A stretch of 56,933 bases of DNA from Bacillus sp. JCM 19041 (GTDB taxonomy: Bacteria > Bacillota > Bacilli > Bacillales > Bacillaceae_D), in contig BAXC01000015.1 of assembly GCA_001310375.1 (NCBI GenBank), positions 1-56,933 of the forward strand, read 5' to 3'. The position numbers and the translations under genes are program-made. The notes under the pieces are model-generated. The model did no database searches. It was given only the letters and a program-made list of their open reading frames with translations, and was not told the DNA's origin. Below are positions 20,044-29,846 of the stretch, one piece after another (positions within the stretch are counted from its first letter, which is position 1; each line of letters starts with the position of its first letter).

Positions 20044-20727
20044 TTATAAAAGGTTTAATGGCTTTGTGCTGCGTGCCCAATAAATAAACGGAATACCTAT
20101 GAGAGAAACGATGAATTTCATTATATAAGTCGTGAATGCAATTTCGAGCCAAATATCAAGACTATATACGCCTAAAAAAGCAATCGAACAAAAGACTAGA
20201 GTATCGAAAGCTTGTCCAAAGATGCTAGACACGATATTGCGTAACCAGAGCATTGCTGGGCTTGGAAAAAGCTTCTTAAAAAACGCAAAAATGTAGACAT
20301 TTAAATGGTTGCTAATCAAGAAAGCAATTAAGCTACCTGTGGCTATGCGCAAGGCGAAATCAAAAATGAATGCCAAATGCTCTTGTGCTAAATCTTCTGT
20401 ATGAGGTTCAAAATGTAACACAAGCTGCATGATAATAGTAGAAATGAATAATGTGGCGAATCCAAGCCAGACTGCTTTTTGTGCTGTTTGTTTGCCATAC
20501 TTTTCATTTAGTAAATCAGTGGCTAAAAAAGTGGTTGCATACATCACATTTCCAAGAGTGACGATTAAGCCAAATAACTCGATTGACTTAACAACTTGGA
20601 GATTGGCTAAGATTGTGGCGAATCCAATCCAACTAATCATACCTGTCTTTCCAAATAATTTATAAAATAATACAAGGAAGCTAAAATTGATAATAGCAAA
20701 GAAAAATGCATACAATTCGATTGGCAT
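20044..20727 (-). CDS. VUT-family queuosine precursor transporter (YhhQ-like)
   Basis: A 227-residue membrane protein with about six to seven helices. The family segment VMYATTFLATDLLNEKYGKQTAQKAV is clear (as FLATDLLNEKYG), as are an ISNHLNVYIF segment and SSIFGQAFDT near the C-terminal half. VUT/YhhQ proteins import 7-cyano-7-deazaguanine or related queuosine precursors. The leader carries a possible preQ1 riboswitch ending at the ribosome site, which supports this role. Frame intact. Confidence 0.85.
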   Translation of the reverse strand: MPIELYAFFFAIINFSFLVLFYKLFGKTGMISWIGFATILANLQVVKSIELFGLIVTLGNVMYATTFLATDLLNEKYGKQTAQKAVWLGFATLFISTIIMQLVLHFEPHTEDLAQEHLAFIFDFALRIATGSLIAFLISNHLNVYIFAFFKKLFPSPAMLWLRNIVSSIFGQAFDTLVFCSIAFLGVYSLDIWLEIAFTTYIMKFIVSLIGIPFIYWARSTKPLNLL

Positions 20728-20740
20728 AAAGTAATCCCCT

Positions 20741-20775
20741 TTAGTTTTGGTAGCGCAGGAAGGTTTCGAACTGCG
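20741..20775 (-). promoter_or_regulatory. candidate preQ1-I riboswitch
   Basis: On the minus strand, stem CGCAG / CTGCG encloses GTTCGAAACCTTCC, followed by the A-rich tail CCAAAACTAA that runs into the ribosome site AAAGGGG of the VUT gene. Stem, loop beginning TTC, AAAACTAA tail and gene partner follow the preQ1-I pattern. The usual GGTTC in the loop appears as GTTC, and the tail lacks the full A6, so a covariance model is needed. A missing G would fit the error type seen elsewhere in the window. Confidence 0.5.
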
Positions 20776-20828
20776 TATTGTTCCGTATGAACTTTACCAT
20801 ATAGAGTGTTATAAGTACAGAAAGTCTG

Positions 20829-21215
20829 TTATTCTTGTTTAAACTGATCAGATTGGACGAGCAGTAAGGTTTTAACTAATAGAAAGATGGCAGCAGCATA
20901 GAGTAGTGTGTGTAATGCGTTTTCATGATTCAAAATGATAAAACGGATAATGCAGTAATGCAATATAAATAAAATAGCGAAGAGGAAATTGACCATTTTG
21001 CTCGAAGTACTTCACAATTAAAGCAATAAATTCAAAGTATAAAAAGTATATTAAGATGCCGTCAACTAGTAAATAATAAGAGAACTGATTCGTTTCTAAA
21101 ACAACTAATTGAAATAAATAGACCGTTTTTTTGACGAGTAACATGGTTAAAAGTGCTAGTAGCCAATAAGGGCAAATGATAGAATGGATTGAATGATGGT
21201 GGTAAGTACTTTCAA
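20829..21215 (-). CDS. PsiE family membrane protein (frameshifted)
   Basis: A phosphate-starvation-inducible (PsiE) family protein of about 128 residues. The diagnostic stretch is FEFIALIVKYFEQNGQFPLRY. Frame changes near 21155 and 20950 separate an N-terminal helix (SFALIGY) and a C-terminal part (IIRFIILNHENALHTLLYAA) from the middle. The start is TTG 21215, with AAAGAGG upstream. About four helices; function unknown. The breaks look like sequence errors because all three frames join smoothly into one family sequence. Confidence 0.68.
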
Positions 21216-21304
21216 TGGGATCGCCTCTTTAGTAACTAGTACAAACATTCTATGAATGCACAAAAGGTGTTTATGACCAATTAAAAGAGAGAGGGGACAA
21301 AAAG

Positions 21305-21494
21305 ATGGTCTGGGTGATCAGTGGCGCACTTATCCTGTGTGTACTTGGACTTATTGCGACACTTTTTTTTTATTTCAAAAGGCGATGAAGGGTATTCTTC
21401 AGAGAAAAGTATGGGGAATTTAACGTTGCTTTACACAATCTTAGTCCCAATATCAGTTGTAGTTGTTATTGCAGCAGCATTTCTTTTTATGTGA
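21305..21494 (+). CDS. small two-helix membrane protein (frameshifted)
   Basis: A short gene with a GAGAGGGG ribosome site before ATG 21305. The first helix (VISGALILCVLGLIATLFF) reaches a T9 run, where the frame breaks. The other frame then gives FSKGDEGYSSEK, a charged loop, and a second helix ending VVVVIAAAFLFM. Restored length is about 63 residues. A miscounted T run is the simplest explanation. Similar two-helix peptides are common in Bacillus, but I cannot name this one. Confidence 0.55.
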
Positions 21495-21528
21495 AAACGA
21501 GTCCGTATAGATAACGGACTCGTTTTTT
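21494..21528. terminator. bidirectional terminator
   Basis: AAAACGAGTCCGT pairs with ACGGACTCGTTTT, a 7-base loop, then T. It lies between the small membrane protein gene and the convergent hydrolase gene. Confidence 0.87.
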
Positions 21529-21540
21529 AGTGTTAAGCTC

Positions 21541-22355
21541 TTATTTTATTGGTTCAGAAATAAATTGAATTAACACTTCATTAAATTTTTCATGTTCATC
21601 ATGGAAAAGACTGTGCCCACTCTCTTCAAACGGAATGATCGTTGCATCTTCTATGCCTGCTTCCATTTGTTCCGCTAGGTCAAATGGGCATATTTCATCA
21701 TTCCGTCCATGCATAATGACGGTTGGTACCATGATTGCTTTTAAATCTTCACGAAGGTCAGCGTCTCGTAATGTACGTGCACTTTCGATAGTCGCATGAG
21801 GACCTGCTTGCATCCCAAGGCCATGGAACCAGCCATTAAATGCTTTACTTGGCTCTTGACCAAAAAACATACTCCAAAAGTCTTCAAGCATTTGGGCGCG
21901 ATCTGAATAGCACCGTCGATTAAGTCATCTACATTTTCTTTTGGAATTCCGTAGTCAAAGTCGTTCCGATTTGTAAACACGGGAGCTGCGGCTCCCATTA
22001 ATGCTAAACGAGCCACTCCTTTTCCACCGTGTTTAGCCATATAACGGATGGCGATTGCTCCGCCCATAGAAAATCCGCATAAGACAGCATCTTTTAGTCC
22101 TAAAGTATCGAAAATAACTCGTATGTCATCGGCCATTCTGTCGTAGTCATACCCATGGGCGGGTTTATCTGATTGTCCGTATCCACGTAAATCAACGCCA
22201 ATAAAACGGAAACCAAGTTCAGGAAGTGTGGTCATTTGATGTTCGAACATTTTATGGTTAACGGGCCAGCCATGCAAAAAGACGACAGGTTGTCCACTAC
22301 CAATATCTTCTACAAAAAGCTTCGTACCGTGTTCAACTTCTATAGAGTGTGCCAT
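21541..22355 (-). CDS. alpha/beta-fold hydrolase (frameshifted)
   Basis: An alpha/beta hydrolase of about 270 residues, arylesterase or haloperoxidase-like. Visible are the oxyanion segment VVFLHGWPVN, DLRGYGQSDKP, the nucleophile elbow GFSMGG (catalytic serine), the acid in MHGRNDEICP, and the histidine in EESGHSLFHD. One frame change near 21895 splits it. ATG 22355 has an AAAGGAG site. The substrate is unknown. It is monocistronic and divergent from the HpaB-like gene. Confidence 0.82.
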
Positions 22356-22469
22356 GTGAAAGACTCCTTTTATTATTGTATATGTTTTTATGTTCCCGCA
22401 TTTATTGTTTTTAAACGTTGAGCGTGTTTTGTTAAAAGCAGAAAGATGTGATTAAAGAGTAGTGTTCAA

Positions 22470-22499
22470 TTGACAAAGACCATGATCAATCTCGTTATA
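22470..22499 (+). promoter_or_regulatory. possible promoter for the HpaB-like gene
   Basis: TTGACA at 22470 followed after 18 bases by GTTATA at 22494. The long 5' leader (about 120 bases) shows no recognised riboswitch. Confidence 0.4.
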
Positions 22500-22624
22500 G
22501 TAGTGGCTTAAGTGTATTCAAATTGATGTATAGTTAACGATGTTTATAGTTATTGTCTTCTCACTCGAGATACACCTATTTGGGCTTCTGTGCATAGGCT
22601 ACTAGCGACTAAGGAGGCGTTGAG

Positions 22625-24074
22625 ATGGCAATGTTAACGGGCGCTGCCTATTTAAAACGAATAGGGACTCTGCAAAGTGAAATTTGGATGGATGGGGAAC
22701 AGGTGTCAGAGTCTTATGTAAAACATCCAGCTTTTAAACCAGTTCTGCAAACAAAAGCTCGCTTGTATGATATGGTGCATGAAGAAAAGTACGCTTCTAT
22801 TCTACAAGCAGATTCGAAGGAGACTAATTTCTCGTTCGAAATTCCGCGTTCAATGAATGATTTACTGAAACGTAGAAAAGCAACACAGCTTTGGGCACGG
22901 GAAACGCTTGGTGTACTCGGAAGATCACCTGATTATGTAAATACAATGATTGCGGTATTGGCTGGTGCTAAGCGTTTTTTGCAGAGGCTGGGGTTGAATA
23001 TGGGGAAAATATTGAACAGATTTATAAGAATGCAATAAAAAATGATTTAACATTCACACATACATTTGTGAATCCGTCGATTAGCAGAAAACCTTATTAT
23101 CCGGATGGTCAAGGTCAAGAGCAACCAATAGCTGCAAAAATTATTGAAGAAAACGAACAAGGAATTATAGTAGACGGAGCTAGGCTTTTGGCAACTCAAG
23201 GTGGAATTACTGATGAATTGCTTGTAATACCGTCTGCTGCTTTTATTGATAGTGACTACTTATTTGGATGTACCATTCCATCAGATACCAAGGGTTTATC
23301 ATTTGTTAACCGACCATCCTATAAACAGTCGAATCGTTATGATTACCCGTTATCTTCTCAATTTGAGGAAGGGGATGCGATTGTTATCTTTGATCATGTC
23401 CTTGTTCCGTGGGATAGAGTTTTCTTGTATCGGAATGAGTGGCAAACGAATGATCTTTTTGTAAAACTGGCGTTGAATCTTTTATATTGTTCCAAGCTGC
23501 TAATCGACAAATCTCAAAAACGGAATGGCTGCTTGGAATTGCACAATCATTAGTGAATACACTTGATATCGAAAAGCATCAGCACGTGCAAGGAAAGCTT
23601 GCAGAAATCATTATAGTTTTAGAGGCAATGCGGGGGTTTGTTTATTCTGCGGAAGCGCAAGCGAAAATCAATGAGTATCAAATTATGGTCCCGGCGCTTT
23701 CACCATTAAAAGCAGCTGCATCATATTATCAAGCAAACTATCCCCGTTTAGTTGAAATTATACAACTTCTTGGAGCGAGCCATTTTATAGCGGCTCCAAG
23801 CGAGCGAGATTTTGCTTCACCAATTGCTGTACAGCTTGAACGTTTTGTACGCGGTGAATATACGAGTGCTAAAGAAAAATTCCGTTTAATTCAACTTGCT
23901 CGTGATTTAACGATTACGGAATTTGGTACTCGACAATTGCTATATGAGCGTTATTTTTTTGGAGATCCAGTTCGAGTACTTTCTTCTCTCAATCAGTTAT
24001 TCCATGAAGAGAAAAGTGAATATGTAGGGCGAGTAGCTGCATTTTTGCAAAGTACTACAGAATTTGAAGATTAA
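22625..24074 (+). CDS. 4-hydroxyphenylacetate 3-hydroxylase (HpaB) family protein (frameshifted)
   Basis: A FADH2-dependent aromatic hydroxylase of the HpaB/HpaH family, about 483 residues when joined. The N-terminus has LTGAAYLKRIGTL; the middle has HTFVNPSISRKP, then GARLLATQGGITDELLVIP and HVLVPWDRVFLY. The C-terminal part has an LAEIIIVLEAMRGF helix and a FASPIAVQLERFVRGEY segment near the end. Frame changes lie near 22975 and 23475. ATG 22625 follows AAGGAGG. The true substrate is unknown, and no flavin reductase partner is adjacent. Confidence 0.83.
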
Positions 24075-24076
24075 AA

Positions 24077-24100
24077 GAAGCCCACTGGGCTTCTTTTTTT
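24077..24100. terminator. bidirectional terminator
   Basis: AGAAGCCCA / TGGGCTTCT followed by T; lies between the convergent HpaB-like gene and moaC. Confidence 0.87.
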
Positions 24101-24103
24101 TAC

Positions 24104-24591
24104 CTATAACCTAGGATGACGAAAATCTCCATTTTTGCCGCCTGTTTTTTTAACTAAAAGCGTCTCTTCGATGACCATTGATTTATCAACAGCCTTACAC
24201 ATATCATAAAAAGTCAAAGCAGCGGCTGAAACAGCAGTGAGTGCCTCCATCTCAACACCAGTATTGCTTTTAACAGTAACGGTTGCCTCAATTAAAAGCA
24301 TATAATCGTCATCGATTTCTTCATAAGAGAATTGTAAGTCTGTGCCTTGAATTGTAATAGGGTGACACATTGGATCCATTCTGCTGTTTTTTTTGCGGCC
24401 ATAATTCCAGCGATTTGTGCTACAGAAAGGGGATCTCCTTTTTTTAACTCTTGTGCATGTATCGCGTCATATAGAGTTTTTGACAATCGAACTCGCGACT
24501 GAGCAGTGGCGGTACGTGCTGTTTCTTCTTTCGCAGAAACATTAACCATCTGAGCGCGTCCTTGATCATTATAGTGGGAAAAACCGGTCAT
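24104..24591 (-). CDS. moaC: cyclic pyranopterin monophosphate synthase MoaC (frameshifted)
   Basis: MoaC converts the MoaA product into cyclic pyranopterin monophosphate, the first stable Moco intermediate. About 162 residues. It shows MTGFSHYNDQGRAQMVNVS, then KKTA before a frame break near 24380, then CHPITIQG (catalytic-site loop), GVEMEALTAVS and the basic KKTGGKNG. The break is best explained by one missing base. ATG 24591 follows GGAGAG and directly follows the mobA stop. In B. subtilis moaC lies between ydiF and rex; here it is with the other Moco genes. Confidence 0.9.
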
Positions 24592-24592
24592 A

Positions 24593-25158
24593 TCATTCTC
24601 TCCAGTCTGTTTGGCGATTAATGTTAATAAAGTAACGTGAGTCATCAGCAAAGGGCACAGTTAATGTGTCTGCTTGCTCATATAGAACACTCATTTTCCG
24701 TGTTGATGGTAATAAATTTTCTATCAAGGTAGGCAACGTCGATGGTACAAACCATGTAAAGGTTGAAGCCTTCCTAAGTGCTCTGGCAAAAAAATGTCAG
24801 AGTCGTCATGAGCAGTTGCTGTTTTCATTAAATACTTTACCATACTAGCATCAATTTCTGGCAAATCACCTGCTAAAACTTGAAAATGACTAAATCCACT
24901 CTCTTTTAATCTAGTCATACCTTCAAAAAGAGCGTACAGTGGGCCTTCAAATGGGGTTTGTTCACAAATAGTTGGCAATGTGTGGAAATCAGAGACTAAT
25001 TCTTTATTTGTAACAACGTAAACATCATCAATACCGGCTTCGCACATAGCACGGACACTCTTCATAAACAAAGGCTCGTTCTTATATGTTTCGAACAATT
25101 TTTGTTTTCCATAGCGTGATGAACGACCGCCAGCAAGTAATAGACCCGCAACCTTCAT
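24593..25158 (-). CDS. mobA: molybdenum cofactor guanylyltransferase MobA-like (frameshifted)
   Basis: A MobA-type nucleotidyltransferase that attaches GMP to molybdopterin. The nucleotide-binding loop is LLLAGGRSSRYGKQKL. The segment EQTPFEGPLYAL and the metal site LAGDLPEID follow, then QPLHGLYHRRCLP. A frame change near 24725 hides the last about 45 residues, which end FININ and then a short acidic tail. The start overlaps the moaB stop by four bases (ATGA). About 188 residues restored. A MocA-like cytidylyltransferase is the alternative, less likely given the presence of bis-MGD-type formate dehydrogenase. Confidence 0.84.
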
Positions 25159-25643
25159 TTGCGCAGTTCTCCAACAAAATGGGGTAAAATTGGTAGGATT
25201 AGTTCATTCATTGCTAAGGAGACAGCATTTGACGAGCCTGGTAAAGCAAAGATTGCTGTAGTGCCAATAGAGCCTGCGATAGCATTTCCAAGTAATCCTC
25301 TTGGTCCTACTTCAGTGAAGCTCTGTTGTCTGAATTGTTCTCCAAAACCATGCATTTCTTTTTCAAGCATGTTAGCAACCGTGTTATAGGTAATGTCACG
25401 TTTGCTCATTCCTGTTCCTCCGTTACATACAATTGCATCGATACTTGAATTTTCTACCCATTCTTGAATGACAGATGACAATAAATGAGTATCATCTGTT
25501 ATAATTCTATAGGCTGAGATTTCATGATTGATTTCGAGAAATGATTTTATAAGCTGGCCGCTTTTATCATCCGATTCTGTGCGAGTATCGGACAAGGTTA
25601 GAACAGCGGTGCGTACTTGGTTTGGATCATGTGTATGATGCAT
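25155..25643 (-). CDS. moaB: molybdenum cofactor biosynthesis protein MoaB
   Basis: A MoaB/MogA family protein of 162 residues that adenylates molybdopterin before metal insertion. It shows AVLTLSDTRTES, the turn VCNGGTGMSKRDIT, and GSIGTTAIFALPGSSNAV. It is the first gene of the leftward trio moaB-mobA-moaC and is divergent from moaA, with a 91-base shared promoter region. Confidence 0.91.
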   Translation of the reverse strand: MHHTHDPNQVRTAVLTLSDTRTESDDKSGQLIKSFLEINHEISAYRIITDDTHLLSSVIQEWVENSSIDAIVCNGGTGMSKRDITYNTVANMLEKEMHGFGEQFRQQSFTEVGPRGLLGNAIAGSIGTTAIFALPGSSNAVSLAMNELILPILPHFVGELRK

Positions 25644-25734
25644 TAGGTTTTGTCCTCCGCTCTAAGTATGCTAAAATAGTGGGGAATTTCTCTCTCACAA
25701 ACTCTATTTTAAGGGAGTAGGAAGGAGTCGTAAA

Positions 25735-26750
25735 GTGACGAACCAGGAAGTTCATGATCGCCTATCAAGGCCGTTGCGAGATTTGCGCATTTCGATTATG
25801 GATCGATGCAATTTTCGTTGCTCTTACTGCATGCCAAAAGAAGTATTTGGCAAGGATTATGTATTCATGAAAGAAGATGAATTATTATCGTTTGAGGAGA
25901 TTATTCGTACAGCGGATCAATTTGCTCAGCTAGGCGTTAATAAATTGCGTATTACTGGCGGAGAGCGTTATTGAGGAAAAATGTTAGTGAGCTAATCGAG
26001 CAGCTCCATCAAATAAATGGAATTGATGACATTGCGCTAACAACAAATGGAGTTATGTTACCAAAGCTTGCTGAATCGTTAAAAGCAGCAGGCTTAAAAA
26101 GGGTAAATGTTAGCTTAGATGCGCTTGATACTGCAGTTTTTCAGGAAATGAGTGGTCGAAATACGACTGCAGAAGTTGTTCTTCGTGGAATTGAGTCTGC
26201 GCTTGAAGCAGGTCTTGGTGTGAAGGTTAATATGGTTGTTAAACGAGGAATGAATGAGCAAGAAGTTATTCCTATGGCACGACGCTGCAAAGAACTAGGT
26301 ATTACTCTCCGTTTTATTGAATTTATGGATGTCGGCCAAACAAACGGATGGGATTATTCAAAAGTTGTGTCAAAAAAAGAACTCCATCACCTTGTTTCGG
26401 AAATTGCTCCACTTGAATCATTGGAAGAAAGCTATTTTGGAGAAGTAGCTTCTAGGTATAAGTATAAAGATTCTGATGTTGAAGTTGGCTTTATCTCTTC
26501 AGTTACGGAAACGTTTTGTGGTACATGTACAAGAGCTAGGCTTTCAGCTGATGGGAAGATATTCACCTGTCTATTCTCTGAAACAGGAACTGATTTGAAA
26601 GCGGATTTACGTTCTGGAGTTAGTGATGACAATTTGCGTGAGAAAATCGAGAACGTATGGTCGAATCGATCAGATCGTTATTCGGAGTTACGAACGGCCG
26701 AAACGGCGAAAAAACGAAAAAAAATAGAAATGTCTTATATTGGCGGATGA
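25735..26750 (+). CDS. moaA: GTP 3',8-cyclase MoaA (frameshifted)
   Basis: MoaA is the radical SAM enzyme that starts Moco synthesis from GTP. The N-terminal cluster motif is CNFRCSYC. The frame breaks near 25968, where ITGGE should read on to PLLRKN; one missing C explains it. The second half has the [12 protein letters not shown] region, VSLDALD, the C-terminal cluster [14 protein letters not shown] and the ending SYIGG needed for substrate binding. The start is GTG 25735, with GGAAGGAG upstream. Restored length is about 338 residues. Confidence 0.92.
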
Positions 26751-26777
26751 ATGAAGCTGATAATAGGTGAAAGCTTG

Positions 26778-26811
26778 CCCGCTTCAAAGGTTTTTTGAGG
26801 CGGGTCTTTTT
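26778..26811 (+). terminator. hairpin terminator between moaA and moeA
   Basis: CCCGCTTCAAA pairs with TTTGAGGCGGG (one G-T pair), followed by a T-rich run. It would separate moaA from the moeA operon or attenuate read-through. Confidence 0.75.
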
Positions 26812-26877
26812 GAATAGTAGAGGAAGAATAATGAAAAGCAGGAGTAGCATGATTGTGCTAAGGGTGGAGGGATTTAA

Positions 26878-28148
26878 TTGGTAGAACGAAGAAAACCGAT
26901 TCAGATTGAAGAGGCTGTTTCACTTGTGATGGAATTCAAGTTGAATAGGCAAAAAGAAAGTGTTCCACTTATACAAAGCACCGGTCGCTATTTAGCAGAA
27001 AGTATTGTTGCTGATCACGATGTACCACCATTTGACCGATCTCCTTATGACGGGTATGCAATTCGAGCGTGTGATACAAAAGATGCTTCGCGGGATAATC
27101 CAGCGAGGTTTGTAGTGGTTGGAGAGATAGGCGCAGGCACGGTATATAAAAATGTTGTTGGTCCAGGAGAAGCGGTGCGTATTATGACAGGAGCAAAAAT
27201 ACCTGCAGGATGTGACGCGGTTGTTATGCTTGAGATCATCAGAGAGACAAATCAAGGAGAAATGGAACTCGTTCGTAAAATTAATCCGAATGACAATATT
27301 TCTTTCCAAGGAGAAGATACGAAAAAGAGCGCTCTAGTTACTAGTGAGGGAACGTATATTCATCCTGGAATTGTTGCTCAATTAGCGACTTTTGGTTATT
27401 CAACTGTATCTGTCGCCAAAAAACCCAGTGTTGGAATTTTAGCGACAGGTAGTGAACTATTAGAAGTAAATCAGCACTTAGTCCTGGGAAGATTCGTAAT
27501 AGCAATGCATATATGATTGCCGCACAAGTTCTCCGTGCTGGCGCTGAACCAGTAATGTATGGACAATTACCTGATGATTTGGACCAGTGCGTTGCCGTAA
27601 TTTCTACAATGTTAAAAGAAGTTGATATGTTAGTGACAACGGGTGGAGCCTCTGTAGGTGACTACGATCTAGTTCCAGGAATTATTGAGCGCTTGCAAGC
27701 CAAGTTGTTGTTTAATAAGGTAGCGATGAGACCTGGTAGTGTGACAACAGCTGCAGTTATTGAAGATAAAGTACTCTTTGGTTTGTCTGGTAACCCAGGT
27801 GCATGTTTTGTAGGCTTTGAATTATTTGCAAGACCACTAATTCGCCAAGCACTTTTTGCAAATAACGTACATTTAGAAAAGAGCAAAGGGCGACTTGGAG
27901 TCGATTTTCCAAAACCGAACCCTTTTACAAGGCTTGTACGTGGAAGATTGGAAGAAGAAGATGGAACACATATTGTTTATCCTTCTGGTCTAGATAAATC
28001 GGGCTCGGTTGGCTCGCTGGCTGAAGCGGATCTATTTATTGTCTTGCCTGGTGGAACTAGAGGGTACAAGCAAGGAATGGAAGTGGACTTGTTGTTGCTT
28101 GATAGTCAAAAGGGAAGTGACTGGCCTTGGCTAAAGTCTTCCAAGTAG
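26878..28148 (+). CDS. moeA: molybdopterin molybdenumtransferase MoeA (frameshifted)
   Basis: MoeA inserts molybdate into adenylated molybdopterin. About 423 residues. It shows DVPPFDRSPYDGYAIRA, IMTGAKIPAGCDAVV, GILATGSELL, then a frame break near 27495 where one missing C restores the expected KIRNSNAYM. After it come TTGGASVGDYD, AMRPGSVTT, LSGNPGACF and a C-terminal beta domain. The start is TTG 26878, behind GTGGAGGG. It overlaps mobB at the end. Confidence 0.9.
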
Positions 28149-28662
28149 TAGGTTATAAAAATTCTGGGAAAACAACATTAGTAGAAGAACTTATTCGTTT
28201 ATTGATAGAAGATGGACTTCGGGTGGCTACGTTAAAGCACCATGGACATGGTGGAATTCCCATAGGGAGTACGGACAGCGATCGCTTTTCAAGCGCTGGA
28301 GCTATTTCATCAATTGTTGAAGGAGATGGGGTAATTAAGTTAGTTGCTCAAAAGAAAGATTGGACGCTTGGTGAGTTAGTTCAAAAGCAATTCATTATGT
28401 CTGCCCTGATATCGTCTTAGTTGAAGGATGGAAAAATGAAGCTTACGGAAAAGTTGTCTTGTTAAGAGATGAGGCTGATTTGCCACTCCTACATTTGGCA
28501 AATGTTCGATGTGCGATATCAACAGAAGAGTTGGAAGTGCATAAATCTGGAGTTCCGATTTTTAATCAGAATGATAAAAAGGCGTATCAAGCATTTATTC
28601 GGAAGTACATACAAGAAAGCGAGAGTGAGATTCATGTATCATTTAACAAAAGAGCCGATTGA
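28127..28662 (+). CDS. mobB: molybdopterin-guanine dinucleotide biosynthesis protein MobB (frameshifted)
   Basis: MobB is a P-loop GTP-binding adaptor that assists MobA. It has Walker A GYKNSGKTTL near residue 9 and the conserved TLKHHGHGG. The frame changes near 28405, after which LVEGWKNE, an aspartate-rich stretch and the C-terminus follow. The start is TTG 28127, inside the end of moeA. Restored length is about 178 residues. moaE begins inside its 3' end. Confidence 0.85.
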
Positions 28663-29077
28663 GGTGCAGCCAATTATTAATCAAGTAACTGATCGAAATT
28701 GTGGAGCCATTGCCACTTTTATAGGGACTGTGCGGGAATTAACAGCAGGAAAAAAAACCCTTCGTCTTGAGTATCATGCATATGAAGAGATGGCTGTTAA
28801 GATGCTTGAGCGGATTGGCAATGAAGTAGAACAGAAATGGGCAGGCTCGAAAGTGGCGATTACTCACAGGCTTGGAATGTTAGAGATTAGTGATATCGCC
28901 ATCGTAATAGCTGTTAGTTCACCACATCGAAAGGCGGCGTATGAAGGGAATGCCTACGCGATGGAACGAATAAAAGAAATGGTCCCTATTTGGAAAAAAG
29001 AGTTTTGGGAAGATGGAAGTGAATGGGTTGGAGACCAACTGGAGACAACACCTTACAAGGGAGGGGAACCGTCATGA
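28634..29077 (+). CDS. moaE: molybdopterin synthase catalytic subunit MoaE
   Basis: MoaE (147 residues) adds sulfur from the MoaD C-terminus to cyclic pyranopterin monophosphate. Family segments are GAIATFIGTVR, LEYHAYEEMA, THRLGMLEI, VSSPHRKAAY and the C-terminal PIWKKEFWEDG that holds the catalytic lysines. I start at ATG 28634; an open frame extends upstream through mobB sequence only. The stop overlaps the moaD start (ATGA). Confidence 0.91.
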   Translation: MYHLTKEPIEVQPIINQVTDRNCGAIATFIGTVRELTAGKKTLRLEYHAYEEMAVKMLERIGNEVEQKWAGSKVAITHRLGMLEISDIAIVIAVSSPHRKAAYEGNAYAMERIKEMVPIWKKEFWEDGSEWVGDQLETTPYKGGEPS

Positions 29078-29313
29078 TCACTGTGCTGTTTTTTGCTGGT
29101 TTAGAAGAAAAGGTTGGAGTTCCAAAGGTAGAAGTTGATTTTAGCGGCAAGACGATTAAAGACCTGAAAAAATGGGCTGAATTGACTTACGATTTAGGTG
29201 AAGGATCTTTAGAATATATGTTGACCGCGGTAAATGAAGAATTTGCATATGATCGTGATCGGATCCATTCAAGTGATACGGTAGCATTTATCCCACCAGT
29301 AAGTGGAGGATAA
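29074..29313 (+). CDS. moaD: molybdopterin synthase sulfur carrier subunit MoaD
   Basis: A 79-residue ubiquitin-fold sulfur carrier ending in the required Gly-Gly (PPVSGG). The ribosome site is AGGGAGGGG. It is the last gene of the rightward Moco operon. MoeB, the enzyme that activates the C-terminus, is not in this window. The stop codon touches the left arm of a terminator that is split by an IS remnant. Confidence 0.9.
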   Translation: MITVLFFAGLEEKVGVPKVEVDFSGKTIKDLKKWAELTYDLGEGSLEYMLTAVNEEFAYDRDRIHSSDTVAFIPPVSGG

Positions 29314-29327
29314 AAAAGCAACTTTAG

Positions 29328-29352
29328 TGATCTGCACCAAAAAAGTTAGACA
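29328..29352 (+). repeat. IS3 terminal inverted repeat, left
   Basis: Begins TGATCTGCACC and contains AAAGTTAGACA. It matches the reverse complement of the right end at most positions. Confidence 0.8.
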
Positions 29353-29358
29353 GTTAAA

Positions 29359-29794
29359 TTATGCGCAATCAAGAATCTGAGTCCGGTATTCTACAGGGCT
29401 CAGATTTTTCAATAGCTTTTTCATTCTTTTCTTGTAGTAATAAACGCTTCGTTTCATGTTCGCAATCTGGATCAAGTTCATGACGGAATAGAGACAATCA
29501 ATCGCGTCTTGAGTTTGTTTGTGATTTTCCAGTTTGCGATCATTCCTGTCGATGTTAATCGGTACTTAACCGCTGTTTGAGTAAGAGAACGTCCTGTATC
29601 CGCCATATCGTTTAATACCTCTAGTTTAATGAATGGCTTGTATAGGAAGTGTCAAAAATGGCGTGGCCCCATTCCTCATATAAAGAAATCCAAAGATATA
29701 ACATACTGGGCGGAACCCCAAAATGCTTAGCCACTCGTTTATGACCTAAGACGCCATCCAAGTACTTCTTTTTTTCTTTTGTAAATTTGCGCAA
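29359..29794 (-). pseudogene. IS3 transposase remnant (orfA start fused to orfB end)
   Basis: Reading leftward from 29794, the sequence gives RKFTKEKKKYLDGVLGHK then RVAKHFGVPPSMLYLWISLY, a helix-turn-helix of IS3 orfA. After a frame change come [12 protein letters not shown] and GMIANWK. The downstream half gives MKRSVYYYKKRMKKLLKNLS, then SPVEYRTQIL to a stop at 29359, the usual end of IS3 orfB. The DDE catalytic core is absent. Several indels. Non-functional. Confidence 0.85.
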
Positions 29795-29822
29795 CTAGAA
29801 CACCCCTTAAAAACTAGAATTG

Positions 29823-29846
29823 TGTCTAACTTTTAAGGGCAGTTCA
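29823..29846 (-). repeat. IS3 terminal inverted repeat, right
   Basis: Ends GGGCAGTTCA and contains TGTCTAACTTTT. It is the partner of the left repeat. Confidence 0.8.

Larger units (their letters stand above)
29328..29846 (-). mobile_element. internally deleted IS3-family (IS150-like) element
   Basis: A 519-bp remnant with terminal inverted repeats (TGATCTGCACCAAAAAAGTT on the left; the right end is TGTCTAACTTTTAAGGGCAG then TTCA). A 3-bp target duplication, TAG, flanks it (29325-29327 and 29847-29849). Inside, on the minus strand, is the first part of orfA joined to the last part of orfB. The middle of the transposase is gone, so it could move only with help from a full copy. Confidence 0.88.

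Noticed and set aside
22500-22624. Riboswitch in the leader of the HpaB-like gene
   Set aside because: The leader is long, but no known aptamer core or terminator stem was found by eye.
29328-29846. Functional insertion sequence
   Set aside because: The transposase catalytic core is deleted and the remaining frames are broken.
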